Position numbers and translations under genes: made by a program. From contig JAHZAR010000003.1 of assembly GCA_019423835.1 (NCBI GenBank), positions 1 through 54,087 of the forward strand: DNA of 54,087 nucleotides, given 5' to 3'. Of this stretch, positions 8,113 to 17,162 are shown piece after piece. The notes under the pieces are model-generated. The model was not told the DNA's origin, ran no database searches, and worked only from the letters and a program-made list of their open reading frames with translations. Position 1 is the stretch's first letter. Each line of letters starts with the position of its first letter. The stretch comes from Clostridiales bacterium (lineage in GTDB: Bacteria; Bacillota; Clostridia; Lachnospirales; Lachnospiraceae).

Positions 8113-8226
8113 CTAGAATAACGAGGACAGCCCCGCAATCACGGTTCCTCCTACCATGGTTACGAGAATAATCACAACCATCACCGTAGTGAAGATTTTT
8201 TTGGATTTATTATTTCCCATAAACAT
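8113..8226 (-). CDS. 37-residue single-span membrane miniprotein (DUF4044/Prli42-like)
   Basis: A short gene with a basic cytoplasmic start (MFMGNNKSKKIF) and one membrane helix (TTVMVVIILVTMVGGTVIAGL). A good ribosome site (GAGGTGAG) lies before ATG 8226; ATG 8220 (MGNNKSKK) is also possible and better spaced. The shape and the MVGGTVIAGL end resemble Prli42/DUF4044 miniproteins, which in Listeria recruit the stressosome to the membrane. It sits between the exonuclease (5 bp gap) and the VanW gene (20 bp gap) in the same direction. The gene is well supported; the family name is recalled from pattern, not proven. Confidence 0.7.
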   Translation of the reverse strand: MFMGNNKSKKIFTTVMVVIILVTMVGGTVIAGLSSLF

Positions 8227-8231
8227 ATATC

Positions 8232-8987
8232 TCACCTCTTTTTCATTCTTCCATAGTTCAGTATGATTTTATCTGTGAGCCTGGACGCCTCACTGCGCGT
8301 CAGATACTCTATGTCAACAGATAAATTTATTCTATGATATTTTGCTAATTCCCGCAAGCCTTCTTTTTGTCTTTTTGAGGCCGGCTGTTCTCTTTTTACC
8401 TTGTAAATCAGGGGTTTTGCGGCAAAAGCTTCCTGATTTTCCTCAAAATGGCAGTTTCTCAGACTTTGGTAGAGAAAATGGGCGGCTTTCGCATCTGAAA
8501 GCGCTCTGTGAGCCGTTTCCTGGGGAATCCGGAACCAGGCGCAGGCGGCTGCCAGATTCTTTTTCTCCTCCGGAGGCATGAAGCTGCGGCAGAGAGTGAG
8601 CGTATCAATGCCGTTTTTTTCAAAGGAAAGCCCGGCGTTCACCGCCGCATGTTTTAAAAAGCTGTAGTCGAAGATGACATGGTGCCCTAACAGGGGAAGC
8701 TCTCCCACAAAGGCCGCAATCTCCCCTATAACCTCCTCAATTCCGGGCGCATGCTCTACCATCTCCCCTGTGATTCCCGTGAGAAGCTTCGCCCGCTCTG
8801 CGATCTCCCTGTGGGGATTGATAAGACGCGACAGCTCCCTTCTCACCTCCCCCTGCTCCACAAGACAGATGCCCACCTCGATAATCTTGTCTCGCTTCGG
8901 GTCGAGCCCTGTGGTTTCCAGGTCGATGGCTGCATAGGAATTCCCGCAAAAAAGCGGATCAGCTGTCTGTTTCTTCATTTCTTCCAT
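8232..8987 (-). CDS. DnaQ-fold 3'-5' exonuclease
   Basis: DEDDh exonuclease of 251 residues. ExoI is YAAIDLETTGLDP (Asp/Glu), ExoII is VIFDYSFLKHAA and ExoIII is AHRALSDAKAAHFL (His, Asp), all in order and spacing of the PolC/DnaQ epsilon family. A C-terminal segment (QPASKRQKEGLRELAKYHRI...TRSEASRLTDKIILNYGR) resembles the SAP-like tail of stand-alone clostridial exonucleases. The start at 8987 is preferred (AGGAAAAAATCAG upstream); it overlaps the end of nth by 29 bp. An open frame continues to 9053 but that part is read through the nth tail. Likely DNA repair or proofreading. Confidence 0.87.
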   Translation of the reverse strand: MEEMKKQTADPLFCGNSYAAIDLETTGLDPKRDKIIEVGICLVEQGEVRRELSRLINPHREIAERAKLLTGITGEMVEHAPGIEEVIGEIAAFVGELPLLGHHVIFDYSFLKHAAVNAGLSFEKNGIDTLTLCRSFMPPEEKKNLAAACAWFRIPQETAHRALSDAKAAHFLYQSLRNCHFEENQEAFAAKPLIYKVKREQPASKRQKEGLRELAKYHRINLSVDIEYLTRSEASRLTDKIILNYGRMKKR

Positions 8988-9774
8988 CTGATTTTTTCCT
9001 GCCTGCATTTTTTTGTCCCGTTTTCTGTGCGGCAGCACCTTTTTCAGAGACACCCACTCTGCCCTCTCCTTTTTCAGATGAGCCTCCCTTCCTGCCGGCG
9101 GATTTGCGGGAGACGGGGCCGGAGGCGCTGTCTGCGCTGGGGCAGTCGTATCTTAAAAAGCAGTCCCCGCATCTGGGGTTCCTGGCCGTGCAGATGGTCC
9201 TGCCCAGGGTGATAATGTGAATATTCCAGAGAATCCAGTGATCCCTTGGCAGCACCTCCATAAGAGCGTACTCGATTTTTTCCGGATCCTCCTCCTTCGT
9301 GAGTCCCAGCTTCCTGGAAATCCTCTTTACGTGGGTGTCCACCACAATGCTCGGCTCATTGTAAATGTTGCCCCGGATCACGTTGGCAGTCTTTCTGCCC
9401 ACCCCTGCCAGGGAGGTCAGCTCCTCCATGGTTTCCGGAACTTTTCCTCCGAACTGCTCCACTAACGCTCTGCAGCACGCGATGATATTCCTTGCCTTGG
9501 AGTGATAAAATCCAGTGGAATGGATATCCTGTTCCAGCTCCCCGATATCTGCAAAGGCAAATTTTTCCAGTGTGTCGTACTTTTTAAACAGCTTCTCCGT
9601 CACCAGGTTCACCCTGGCATCTGTACACTGGGCGCTCATAATGACAGCGATTAACAGCTGCCACGGCGTTTCATGGTTCAGATAGCAGCGGTACTCCGTC
9701 CCATACTCCCGGTCGAGCAGGTCCAGAATGCGCGCAACCCTCTCCTCTCTCTGTGCTTTCGTTTCCCTTTTCAA
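8959..9774 (-). CDS. nth: Endonuclease III
   Basis: DNA glycosylase/AP lyase for oxidised pyrimidines. The helix-hairpin-helix LTSLAGVGRKTANVI carries the catalytic Lys, VDTHVKRISRKLG carries the catalytic Asp, and the 4Fe-4S cluster motif C-x6-C-x2-C-x5-C is complete (CTARNPRCGDCFLRYDC). The start is a TTG (9772-9774) with AAGGGG 8 bases upstream. At 271 residues it exceeds the usual 210-220 because of about 55 extra Ser/Gly/Lys-rich residues after the cluster (GRKGGSSEKGEGRVG...), probably disordered and basic. It overlaps the next gene. Confidence 0.95.
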   Translation of the reverse strand: MKRETKAQREERVARILDLLDREYGTEYRCYLNHETPWQLLIAVIMSAQCTDARVNLVTEKLFKKYDTLEKFAFADIGELEQDIHSTGFYHSKARNIIACCRALVEQFGGKVPETMEELTSLAGVGRKTANVIRGNIYNEPSIVVDTHVKRISRKLGLTKEEDPEKIEYALMEVLPRDHWILWNIHIITLGRTICTARNPRCGDCFLRYDCPSADSASGPVSRKSAGRKGGSSEKGEGRVGVSEKGAAAQKTGQKNAGRKKSDGRNEETDS

Positions 9775-9872
9775 ACTGTCTGTTCCCCTTTTTCATGCAA
9801 ATTGTTTTATATCCTGTTTCTCTGCTCTGCGGATTTTCGGAGCCTCTGTGCGCCATCCTGCTCTGTTTTCTC

Positions 9873-11792
9873 TCACAGCCGTCCCACCTGAAAGGTTTTC
9901 GCATTTCCCAGCAGAGCGTCCCGGTGAAGGTAGTCAAACAGCACCATCGTCCCGTCTCTCAGAACCTCTATATGGGCCATCTTTCCCATCTGTCTGGAAT
10001 CGTATTCCTCATATCCCTTCAGGTAGCGGCGGCTTTTTCCCTCTTCTATAAAAAATGCCTTCACTGCCTCCCTGAAAGGCGACAGATCTCTGGCAAAGGA
10101 CGGACGGCTTTTGGCGTTTTCTCTCAGATATACGTCCAGGATCAGCCGATCCCGGTATTCCTCCAGCCGTTCCTGCCCCGCCGGCAGTTCCTTTGGCGCT
10201 TTGTTTCCTCCCTCTTTCTCCGGTGTTTTCTGCTCATACTTTTCCCTCTCCTTTTCCAGAAGCTCCCCGATAAAGCGAAACAGGATCTCATACCTGGCCA
10301 GCCGGCTATGGCTGACGGCAGAAAGCCCGTTCTCCTCATAATACACGGAAAGGGCTAAAAACATGTCAAAGGGGGAGTCAAACTCCTGTGCGAGGACTTC
10401 CAGCGTATTTCCGAACTGGCCGCTGTTGTAATAGGTCTCCACCATCTCCTCCACGCCCTTTAAGCGGATCAGCTCCCCGTAGGACAGCCATCTGGTGGAG
10501 AGCACCTCATAGGGCGGAGCCTCCCTATACCGGAGGCCATACTCCGATGCCATCTCCCTCATGTAGGAGCCGGACAGCACCTTCAGGAAGCCCAGCTGGA
10601 GCTGCTCCGGCCTCATGGCAAAGACTTCATTGAAGGAATCGCGGAAGGATTCAAAGCCCTCAAAGGGCAGACCTGCGATTAAATCCAGGTGCTGGTGGAT
10701 ATTGTGAAAGCCGCTTATTTTCTCCACATTTTTCTGCAGGCGGTTAAGATCCATTTTCCGGCGGATTTCCCTTATCGTCCGGGGATTGGCCGTCTGCACT
10801 CCGATCTCCAGCTGCACAAGCCCCGGGCGCATCCTTGAGAGGAGGGCCAGTTCCTCCTCGGAGAGAAGATCCGCCGAGATCTCGAAATGAAAATTGGTAA
10901 TGCCATTGTCATTTTCCAGGATAAACTGCCAGACTGCCATGGAATGGCTCTTTCTGCAGTTAAACGTCCGATCTACAAACTTGACCTGGGGCACCTTTTT
11001 CTCCAGGAAGAAGGCAAGCTCCTCCTTCACCAGTTCCAGATCCCGGAATCGTACGGATTTGTCGACAGAGGACAGGCAGTAGCTGCAGGAAAACGGGCAG
11101 CCCCGGCTGCTCTCATAGTAGATAATCCGGTGCTCCAGCCCCTGAAGATCTCCGTAGGCAAAGGGAATTTCATTCAAATCCAGAAGCGGGGCCGGAGGCG
11201 TACTCACAATCTCTGCCTCAGCCCGGACTTTGCCATCCTTCCGATTTTCGCCGTCCTCCCGGTTTTTGCCGTCTTCGCTCAGTGTCCGGAACACAAGTCC
11301 GGGAATGTGGCTGAGGGCCTGATCCTCCCAGAGGCTTCCCGCCAGGGCCGCCTCGCCGGCAGCTCTGAGCAGTCTGCAGAAGGTTTCCTCCCCCTCCCCT
11401 GCCATGATCCCGCGGACATGGGGTTCTTCCCTCAGAAGCTCCGAAGCCCTGTAGGACACCTCAGGCCCGCCGAGCCAGATTTCCGTATCCGGCAGGATTT
11501 TTTTTAAATCGTGCACCAGCTCCCTTATATAGAGGATATTCCAGATGTAGCAGGAAAAGCCCACAGCGTCAGGCGCTCTCCTGTAAATATCCCTCAGAAT
11601 ATCATCCGTCCGGTGGTTAATGGTGTACTCCCCAATCTCAATCTCCCAGAAGGGACCGCCGCCGGAGGATTCTTTTGTCTGCTTTTCCCCTGGCAGCTGC
11701 TTAAGATGGCTGTCCGCATATTTTTTCAGGCTGTAAATTCCCAGGTTCGAGTGAATGTACTTCGCATTGACTGCTGCCAGCAAGAACTTCAT
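9873..11792 (-). CDS. B12-binding-domain radical SAM protein (DUF4080-type)
   Basis: 639 residues. The N-terminal cobalamin-binding-like Rossmann domain (MKFLLAAVNAKYIHSNLGIYSLKKY, then WLGGPEVSYRA) is followed by a radical SAM core with SSRGCPFSCSYCLSS (CxxxCxxC, about residue 230), VKFVDRTFNCRKSH and FHFEISADLLSEEEL. The C-terminal region (EVLSTRWLSYGELIRLKGVEEMVETYYNSGQF) matches the DUF4080 part of this clostridial family. The substrate is unknown; relatives are methyltransferases or other radical enzymes. Its ATG directly abuts the TAG of the dCMP deaminase gene, so the two are coupled. A charged insert with EDGKNREDGENRKDG (about residue 185) is a local low-complexity expansion. Confidence 0.88.
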   Translation of the reverse strand: MKFLLAAVNAKYIHSNLGIYSLKKYADSHLKQLPGEKQTKESSGGGPFWEIEIGEYTINHRTDDILRDIYRRAPDAVGFSCYIWNILYIRELVHDLKKILPDTEIWLGGPEVSYRASELLREEPHVRGIMAGEGEETFCRLLRAAGEAALAGSLWEDQALSHIPGLVFRTLSEDGKNREDGENRKDGKVRAEAEIVSTPPAPLLDLNEIPFAYGDLQGLEHRIIYYESSRGCPFSCSYCLSSVDKSVRFRDLELVKEELAFFLEKKVPQVKFVDRTFNCRKSHSMAVWQFILENDNGITNFHFEISADLLSEEELALLSRMRPGLVQLEIGVQTANPRTIREIRRKMDLNRLQKNVEKISGFHNIHQHLDLIAGLPFEGFESFRDSFNEVFAMRPEQLQLGFLKVLSGSYMREMASEYGLRYREAPPYEVLSTRWLSYGELIRLKGVEEMVETYYNSGQFGNTLEVLAQEFDSPFDMFLALSVYYEENGLSAVSHSRLARYEILFRFIGELLEKEREKYEQKTPEKEGGNKAPKELPAGQERLEEYRDRLILDVYLRENAKSRPSFARDLSPFREAVKAFFIEEGKSRRYLKGYEEYDSRQMGKMAHIEVLRDGTMVLFDYLHRDALLGNAKTFQVGRL

Positions 11793-12323
11793 CTACAGGC
11801 ACACCTCAATCTTTCTCCCCGTACGGCTGTACCGGTAATATCTCACTCCCGCTGCATCCAGCATCCGCTTGGAAGCACGCACAGATGGGGTATCCTGGTA
11901 CTTGTCGCTGTCATAGACCAGGGTGCGGATTCCGGCCTGGATAATAGCCTTGGCACACTCATTGCAGGGAAATAAGGTCACATACAGCTTGCTCCCCTCA
12001 AGGCTTCCCCCTCTGTAATTTAAAATCGCATTCAGCTCGCTGTGGGTCGTGTAGAGATATTTTGCGTTGTAGGGATCGTCTGTCTCATGCTCCTTTCCCC
12101 ACGGAAACTCGTCGTCGGAGCACCCGATGGGAAACCCGTTGTACCCCATGGACAGGATTTTATTGTCGCTGCTGACAATGCAGGCCCCCACCTGGGTGCT
12201 GGGATCCTTTGAGCGCATGGCTGCCAGCTTGGCAACCCCCATAAAATACTCATCCCATGTGATATAATCCTGACGCTTCTCCGACTTATAAAAGTTCCCC
12301 CTGATTTTTGCTGTCTGCTCCAT
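11793..12323 (-). CDS. Deoxycytidylate deaminase (ComEB/dCMP deaminase family)
   Basis: Zinc deaminase of 176 residues making dUMP from dCMP for thymidylate synthesis. The zinc site is THSELNAIL (HxE) and LFPCNECAKAIIQAG (PCxxC), preceded by SKDPSTQVGACIVSSDNKILSMGYNGFP, the family signature. AAAGGAGAAGG precedes the ATG. Stop and next start are directly adjacent. The length and CSDDEFPWGKE insert are normal for bacterial dCMP deaminases. Confidence 0.93.
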   Translation of the reverse strand: MEQTAKIRGNFYKSEKRQDYITWDEYFMGVAKLAAMRSKDPSTQVGACIVSSDNKILSMGYNGFPIGCSDDEFPWGKEHETDDPYNAKYLYTTHSELNAILNYRGGSLEGSKLYVTLFPCNECAKAIIQAGIRTLVYDSDKYQDTPSVRASKRMLDAAGVRYYRYSRTGRKIEVCL

Positions 12324-12388
12324 TTTCCTTCTCCTTTCTGTCTGTAAAACTGCGGCCGGCGTCTGTCCCCGGAACTTTCCCGGTATCC

Positions 12389-13564
12389 TTACCGGTATTT
12401 TTCCCTGGCCTCTCTGTCTTCTGGTCTGCCCTGCACCTGAATTTTGTGATACCCGGCTGCCTTGTTTAAACGGTTCATGATTGCCTGCCCCAGATCGTCG
12501 GCCTGAAAGCTCTCGGAGAAGATGCAGTCCACCCCCAGATCGTCAAACTCTCTGAGAACCGCGTACAGGTTGTGGGCCACCGTGGCCTCGTTGGCCCTCA
12601 CGCCGACGCTTTTTAAAATGCCTGCCGGATACCGGTCCTTCGTCTCCTCTGTGCAGATAATTCCCACCCTCTGCCCTTCGCCGAGCTTTTCTGCCGCCAG
12701 GGCATTGATGCGGGACACTACCGCGTCCGTCTCTCCCTCTACCAGCGTCAGCTCTGCCTTCGGAGCATAGTGGCGGTACTTCATGCCGGGAGCCTTTGGC
12801 TTTATATCTGCTCTCAGGGGGCCGGTGATCGCCGGATCAATCGCAGTCTCCCCCACAACGCTTCTCAGCATCTCCACAGTGACGGCCCCGGGTCTTAAAA
12901 GCGTCGGAATCTCCTCGGTCACATCTACAATCGTGGACTCTACGCCGATCCCCACAGGCCCCCCGTCTACAATTATCTCAATTTTCCCATCCATATCCTG
13001 AAGCACATGCTCCGCCCTGGTGGGACTTGGACGGCCAGAGGTGTTGGCGCTGGGCGCCGCTATGGGAACCTGCGCCAGGCGAATCAGCTCCCTGGCCACC
13101 GGATCGCTTGGCATCCTGACAGCCACTGTCTCAAGGCCACCCGTGGTGCCGTGGGGCACAACCGCACTCTTTTTAAAGACCATGGTAAGAGGCCCCGGCC
13201 AAAAGGCCTCAGCCAGCTTTCTCCCCGCCTTAGGTATCTCCGCCGTAAGAGGAGCAAGATCCTCAAAATCTGCAATATGGGCGATCAGCGGGTTGTCGGA
13301 GGGCCTTCCCTTGGCCTCGTAAATTCTCCTGGCCGCCGTCTCATCCAGCGCGTTGGCTCCCAGGCCGTAAACCGTCTCTGTGGGGAAGGCCACCAGCCCT
13401 CCCTCACGCAAAACGGCAGCCGCCTCAGCAAGAACCGCCCTGTCCTCCTGCGTCAGCCCGCCGTCCCCGTTTCCGGCTCCAAACGCTGCCTCAAAGGCCT
13501 CGCTCTCCTTTTTCTTCCTGTACTCCTCGTGGATTCTCACCACCCTCGTCTTCTTCTGTTCCAT
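12389..13564 (-). CDS. L-threonylcarbamoyladenylate synthase (Sua5/YwlC)
   Basis: 391 residues with both modules of the long Sua5 form. The YrdC domain has VAFPTETVYGLGANA, IYEAKGRPSDNPLI (KxR), WPGPLTMVFKKS, VAVRMPSDPVAREL and APSANTSGRPSPT. The C-terminal Sua5 domain (RVGIICTEETKDRY...SESFQADDLGQAIMNRLNKAA) follows a linker with SPGxKYRHYAPKA-like KAPGMKYRHYAPKAEL. It makes the TC-AMP donor for t6A37 of ANN-decoding tRNAs. About 40 extra N-terminal residues precede the core. It lies 172 bp downstream of jetC in the same direction. Confidence 0.94.
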   Translation of the reverse strand: MEQKKTRVVRIHEEYRKKKESEAFEAAFGAGNGDGGLTQEDRAVLAEAAAVLREGGLVAFPTETVYGLGANALDETAARRIYEAKGRPSDNPLIAHIADFEDLAPLTAEIPKAGRKLAEAFWPGPLTMVFKKSAVVPHGTTGGLETVAVRMPSDPVARELIRLAQVPIAAPSANTSGRPSPTRAEHVLQDMDGKIEIIVDGGPVGIGVESTIVDVTEEIPTLLRPGAVTVEMLRSVVGETAIDPAITGPLRADIKPKAPGMKYRHYAPKAELTLVEGETDAVVSRINALAAEKLGEGQRVGIICTEETKDRYPAGILKSVGVRANEATVAHNLYAVLREFDDLGVDCIFSESFQADDLGQAIMNRLNKAAGYHKIQVQGRPEDREAREKYR

Positions 13565-13736
13565 TGTACAACCTCTTTATCCTGTCTCTCTGTGTTACTT
13601 CCTGACTCTGTTCACCTTTTTCTCCCTATCATAGCACATGAAAAAGGCCCATGCAAGACAGGGCAAAGGACATCCCATCCCTCTCCAACCCCCTTCTCTC
13701 CCTTTCTTCCCGGCCCCTCTCCCGCCCTTCTTTCTT

Positions 13737-16700
13737 TTACTCCAGCTCCACGAACTCCTTCCTCTCAAACTCCTGAATGGAGATAAACTTTTTCCCCGGA
13801 TTTGCAAACACGAAGGTCTTGTCTACATTTTCCAGATAATTCTGAATCTTGTCGTTGGTGGCGCTGATGATCGCCTGGAATCCCAGGCTGCGGATCAGGC
13901 GGATACAGCTTGCCACCTTTTCCGCATCCATTTTGGAGAAGGCCTCGTCCAGCACCACCAGGCGGATGGTGGTATTTCTTCTGAACCGGGCCGGCAGGTT
14001 AATGCGGTAGGCCTGGGCAAAGCTGGCCAGGAGGGCCACATAGAAGGGATTCTGCCCCTCTCCTCCGGAGTTTTTCCTGATCATCCGGCTCAATGGAATG
14101 TATATGGTCTCCTCCCCCTCGATAATCTGCTGCATGTCAAAGGAAAGATAAGTTCTGTAATCCGCATACTTTTCCATCTGCCTTCTGGCCTCCTCCTGCT
14201 CCCTGGCAGTGGCCGAATCCGGAGGAATGAAAATATCTATGAGCTCGTTCATCATCGCTCCGTACCGGTCCTCATGGGCCATGGTGAAGAAATTCATCTG
14301 GCTGTCCATGCTCTGGCTCAGACTGGCCGGATTAATCTCCAGAGCCTCATCCATAAACATATCGTAATACTTTCCGTCAGCCCCTCTGTTTTTCTCGATG
14401 ACAAAACGGTACTTATCCTTTCCGAAATCCAGAGAGCTGATAATCTCGTTCAGCTCATCTCTCCGGTGGCAGGCCTCCTTGATGGCGCTTCTTATCTTAA
14501 AGATAAAGTCATCCTTAAAGTGCTCCACTGCCGTTCTGGCCTGCTCGGCCGCCTTCTCCCTGTACTCTGAAAGGCGGTCACAGGAAAGCTCCGCCAAAAG
14601 CCTGTCATACTCCTCATTTCCTCTGTCGGAGGGCGAGAAGCGGCGGCCCGGGTGGCGCCTTAAGTACTCGATCCGCTGCTTTTCCAGCCTCTCAAAACGG
14701 CTCTCCCTGCGCTCCCCTGACTCCCTTTCCAGGTTTTCAAAAGTCTCCCTGAGCCTCTCGCACTGAGCCGGCCGCTCCAGGGCATATTCTGCCGTGGAGT
14801 ATCCGTCTGGAACTGTCTTAAAAGCTGACAGCAGGGCCTCCTCCTTCCTGGCTTCAAGCTGCGCGAGAGCATGGGCTCCGCTCTTTTCCTCCATCTCTTT
14901 TTTCATTTCAGCAAGCGCTCTCTCCCTCTGTGACAGCTCTCCCAGAAGCTCCACAGTCTGCTTTTCCCTGCCCTGAATATCCCGGTTCAGCTTCCAGAGG
15001 TTCTCCTCCAGGGCCTTCAGAGCCCCGCGGTCCTGCTCTATCTCCTCCTGGAGCTCCTTCCGCTCTTTCTCCCAGGCGCTTATCTGCCCCTCAGAAAGTT
15101 CGAGAAGAGCCTGCTCCTGGCGTTTTTTCTCAGCCCTCTTCTTTTTCAGGTTCTTCAGATCCTCAAACATTTCCCCATACTCAGATACAGTCAGAGAAAG
15201 AGGTTCCAGAGACAGAACCTGATCGCAGGCCTGCCTGGTTTGCTCCAGGGGCTTTAGTTCCTCCTCCATCTCCCGAAGCTCCTCCTCCAGGTTTTCGATC
15301 CTCTTTTTCATGCTCAGGGCGCCGATATAGGCTCCCCTCGTGTAATTTTCCGGGTTTATATACTGCAGGCGGCAGCTGTGATAGAGAAGGCAGTCGTCGG
15401 TGATGCCGATCCGGCACTGGCGAAGCTCGTCAATCCCCTCACACTTTATCACCTTTCCCAGCATAAAATCCACATAAGACTGGACGTACTCCGTCTGAGC
15501 GGACACCTCTTCCGCCAGGGCATGATCAAGCACCGGGTGACTGTCCCTGGCCGCCTGCTCCGTGTCCACGACAGATACCCGGTAATAGGCCCTTCTGTCC
15601 AGCTCATTGTAAAAGCGCATGGCGGAGCGCACGTATCTTGGCTCCACCACCAAAGACAGCTTATTGCCTCCCAGATAGCCCTCCACCGCATTTCTCCACC
15701 GCTCGCTCCTGATGTCCAGAAGATCCGCCAGAATATCCACCTGAACCGGCTTCTGAAACTCCTCCAGGAAGCGTTTCTGAATGTAGGTTCTGGCATTCTG
15801 GAGCTCTTTCGGGTAGGCCTTGCGCCCCTGTTTCAGCTCCCTCAGGCTCTCCCTCGCCTCCGTCTGAGCCCGCTTCAGCCGGCGTATCTCCGACTCTGCC
15901 TCCTTTCTCTCCTCATCGGCCTCCTTCCTCATGGCCTCTATGCTCTGCTTCAGGCTGTGAAGCCCCTCCTGTGAGATCTCTCTTTTCTCAAAGGCCTCGA
16001 TGTCCCAGAGCGTCTGGTTTGCGGTGCAGTCAGCCTCCTCCCAGCCCTTTAAGCCTGCGGCAGTTTTCTGAAACCTCGCCTCACTTTTTTCATACTGCTC
16101 AATCAGCTCTTTCAGAGTTTTCAGCTTTTCCCTCAGATCCTCATAACCGGTGGAAGCGATTTTTTTCAGAAGCTCCTCTCTCCCAGCTTCCTTCTCCTGA
16201 ATCCGCTCCTCAAGCTGCGCTTTAGATTCAGACTGTCTTCCCGCCTCCTCCCGTGCCGCTTCTGCCTCACGCCCGAGGCGCCTGATTTTTCCCTTCAGGG
16301 CCAGAATCTCCATTTCCTTTGCAAGGGCATGATACCCTTCCATCTCCCCCTCGGCCTCCCGGACCTGAAGAAAGGCCTGATTCAGTTCTGAGAGTTCCTC
16401 CATCTCCCGGACCGTATCGTCGATTTTTTTCTTCATGCGCCCATACTGCATGACGCTTTCCTGCATATCCTCGATGTGAATGTCATCCTCCGTACAGATG
16501 TACTCTTTCACAAAATCCTCCAGACGGATATTCATCTTAAAGGGGATGGCCCTTTTAAAGAGAAGGGGGAACTTCTCCTTGTCGAGGCCACCCAGATAGG
16601 TACTGTAAAGCTGAGAGCGGAATCTCTCGTTGTGAGGGCCATAGAAGCTGTCCTCCTTTGTGAAATTTTTCTTCAGGAAGTCTCTCACCTCACTGATGGT

Positions 16701-17162
16701 CATGGTGCGATCGGCAGTCCGGTAGAAGTGCTCCGGAAGTCTCCCCTTATGCCAGAAAAACAGGCGGTTCACCTGGTTGGACGCTGTCTCCACATCAAAG
16801 GCCACGCCGACACACTGGGCCTCACCGCCCTCCGTCTCCGTAAACTCCAGAGCGATTGTCGTGGAAAAGTTCTGATTCCTCAGGTAGGCAAACCGGTTAT
16901 TTTCCTCTATATTCACCATTCCCCTCAGGTATTCAATCAGGCTTCTGTCTGAATCATCGGCAGCAGCCTTATTGAAAAACCCGCGGCCGTCTGTATTGGC
17001 ATAGAGAACGATCTGCATGGCGTCAATGATCGTGGACTTTCCGCTTCCCGAGTGTCCGGTGAAAAAGTTGATCCCGCTGTTTAAGGACAGCACCTTATGG
17101 CTGATATAGTGCCAGTTGTTCAGGCAGATCCGCGTCAGCGCCTTAAATCCCTTGTCATTCAT
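13737..17162 (-). CDS. jetC: Wadjet-like JetC, SMC-type ATPase
   Basis: 1,141-residue SbcC/MukB-like ATPase, the motor subunit of plasmid-sensing Wadjet/MksBEF-type condensins. Walker A GHSGSGKST is at residues 36-44, the ABC signature region SGGEGQNP near 1032 and Walker B LVVLDEAFSKMD near 1069. Between them are long Glu/Lys/Arg coiled coils (about 235-430 and 640-800) around a hinge-like globular part (about 455-570). It begins inside the jetB stop (ATGA overlap). DNA extrusion is inferred from the family. No jetD follows: the next gene is sua5. RecF/SbcC-like repair is an alternative, made unlikely by jetA and jetB. Confidence 0.88.
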   Translation of the reverse strand: MNDKGFKALTRICLNNWHYISHKVLSLNSGINFFTGHSGSGKSTIIDAMQIVLYANTDGRGFFNKAAADDSDRSLIEYLRGMVNIEENNRFAYLRNQNFSTTIALEFTETEGGEAQCVGVAFDVETASNQVNRLFFWHKGRLPEHFYRTADRTMTISEVRDFLKKNFTKEDSFYGPHNERFRSQLYSTYLGGLDKEKFPLLFKRAIPFKMNIRLEDFVKEYICTEDDIHIEDMQESVMQYGRMKKKIDDTVREMEELSELNQAFLQVREAEGEMEGYHALAKEMEILALKGKIRRLGREAEAAREEAGRQSESKAQLEERIQEKEAGREELLKKIASTGYEDLREKLKTLKELIEQYEKSEARFQKTAAGLKGWEEADCTANQTLWDIEAFEKREISQEGLHSLKQSIEAMRKEADEERKEAESEIRRLKRAQTEARESLRELKQGRKAYPKELQNARTYIQKRFLEEFQKPVQVDILADLLDIRSERWRNAVEGYLGGNKLSLVVEPRYVRSAMRFYNELDRRAYYRVSVVDTEQAARDSHPVLDHALAEEVSAQTEYVQSYVDFMLGKVIKCEGIDELRQCRIGITDDCLLYHSCRLQYINPENYTRGAYIGALSMKKRIENLEEELREMEEELKPLEQTRQACDQVLSLEPLSLTVSEYGEMFEDLKNLKKKRAEKKRQEQALLELSEGQISAWEKERKELQEEIEQDRGALKALEENLWKLNRDIQGREKQTVELLGELSQRERALAEMKKEMEEKSGAHALAQLEARKEEALLSAFKTVPDGYSTAEYALERPAQCERLRETFENLERESGERRESRFERLEKQRIEYLRRHPGRRFSPSDRGNEEYDRLLAELSCDRLSEYREKAAEQARTAVEHFKDDFIFKIRSAIKEACHRRDELNEIISSLDFGKDKYRFVIEKNRGADGKYYDMFMDEALEINPASLSQSMDSQMNFFTMAHEDRYGAMMNELIDIFIPPDSATAREQEEARRQMEKYADYRTYLSFDMQQIIEGEETIYIPLSRMIRKNSGGEGQNPFYVALLASFAQAYRINLPARFRRNTTIRLVVLDEAFSKMDAEKVASCIRLIRSLGFQAIISATNDKIQNYLENVDKTFVFANPGKKFISIQEFERKEFVELE

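Noticed and set aside
8959..9053. Longer N-terminus of the exonuclease starting at 9053
   Set aside because: That extension reads through the nth low-complexity tail; a better ribosome site supports 8987.
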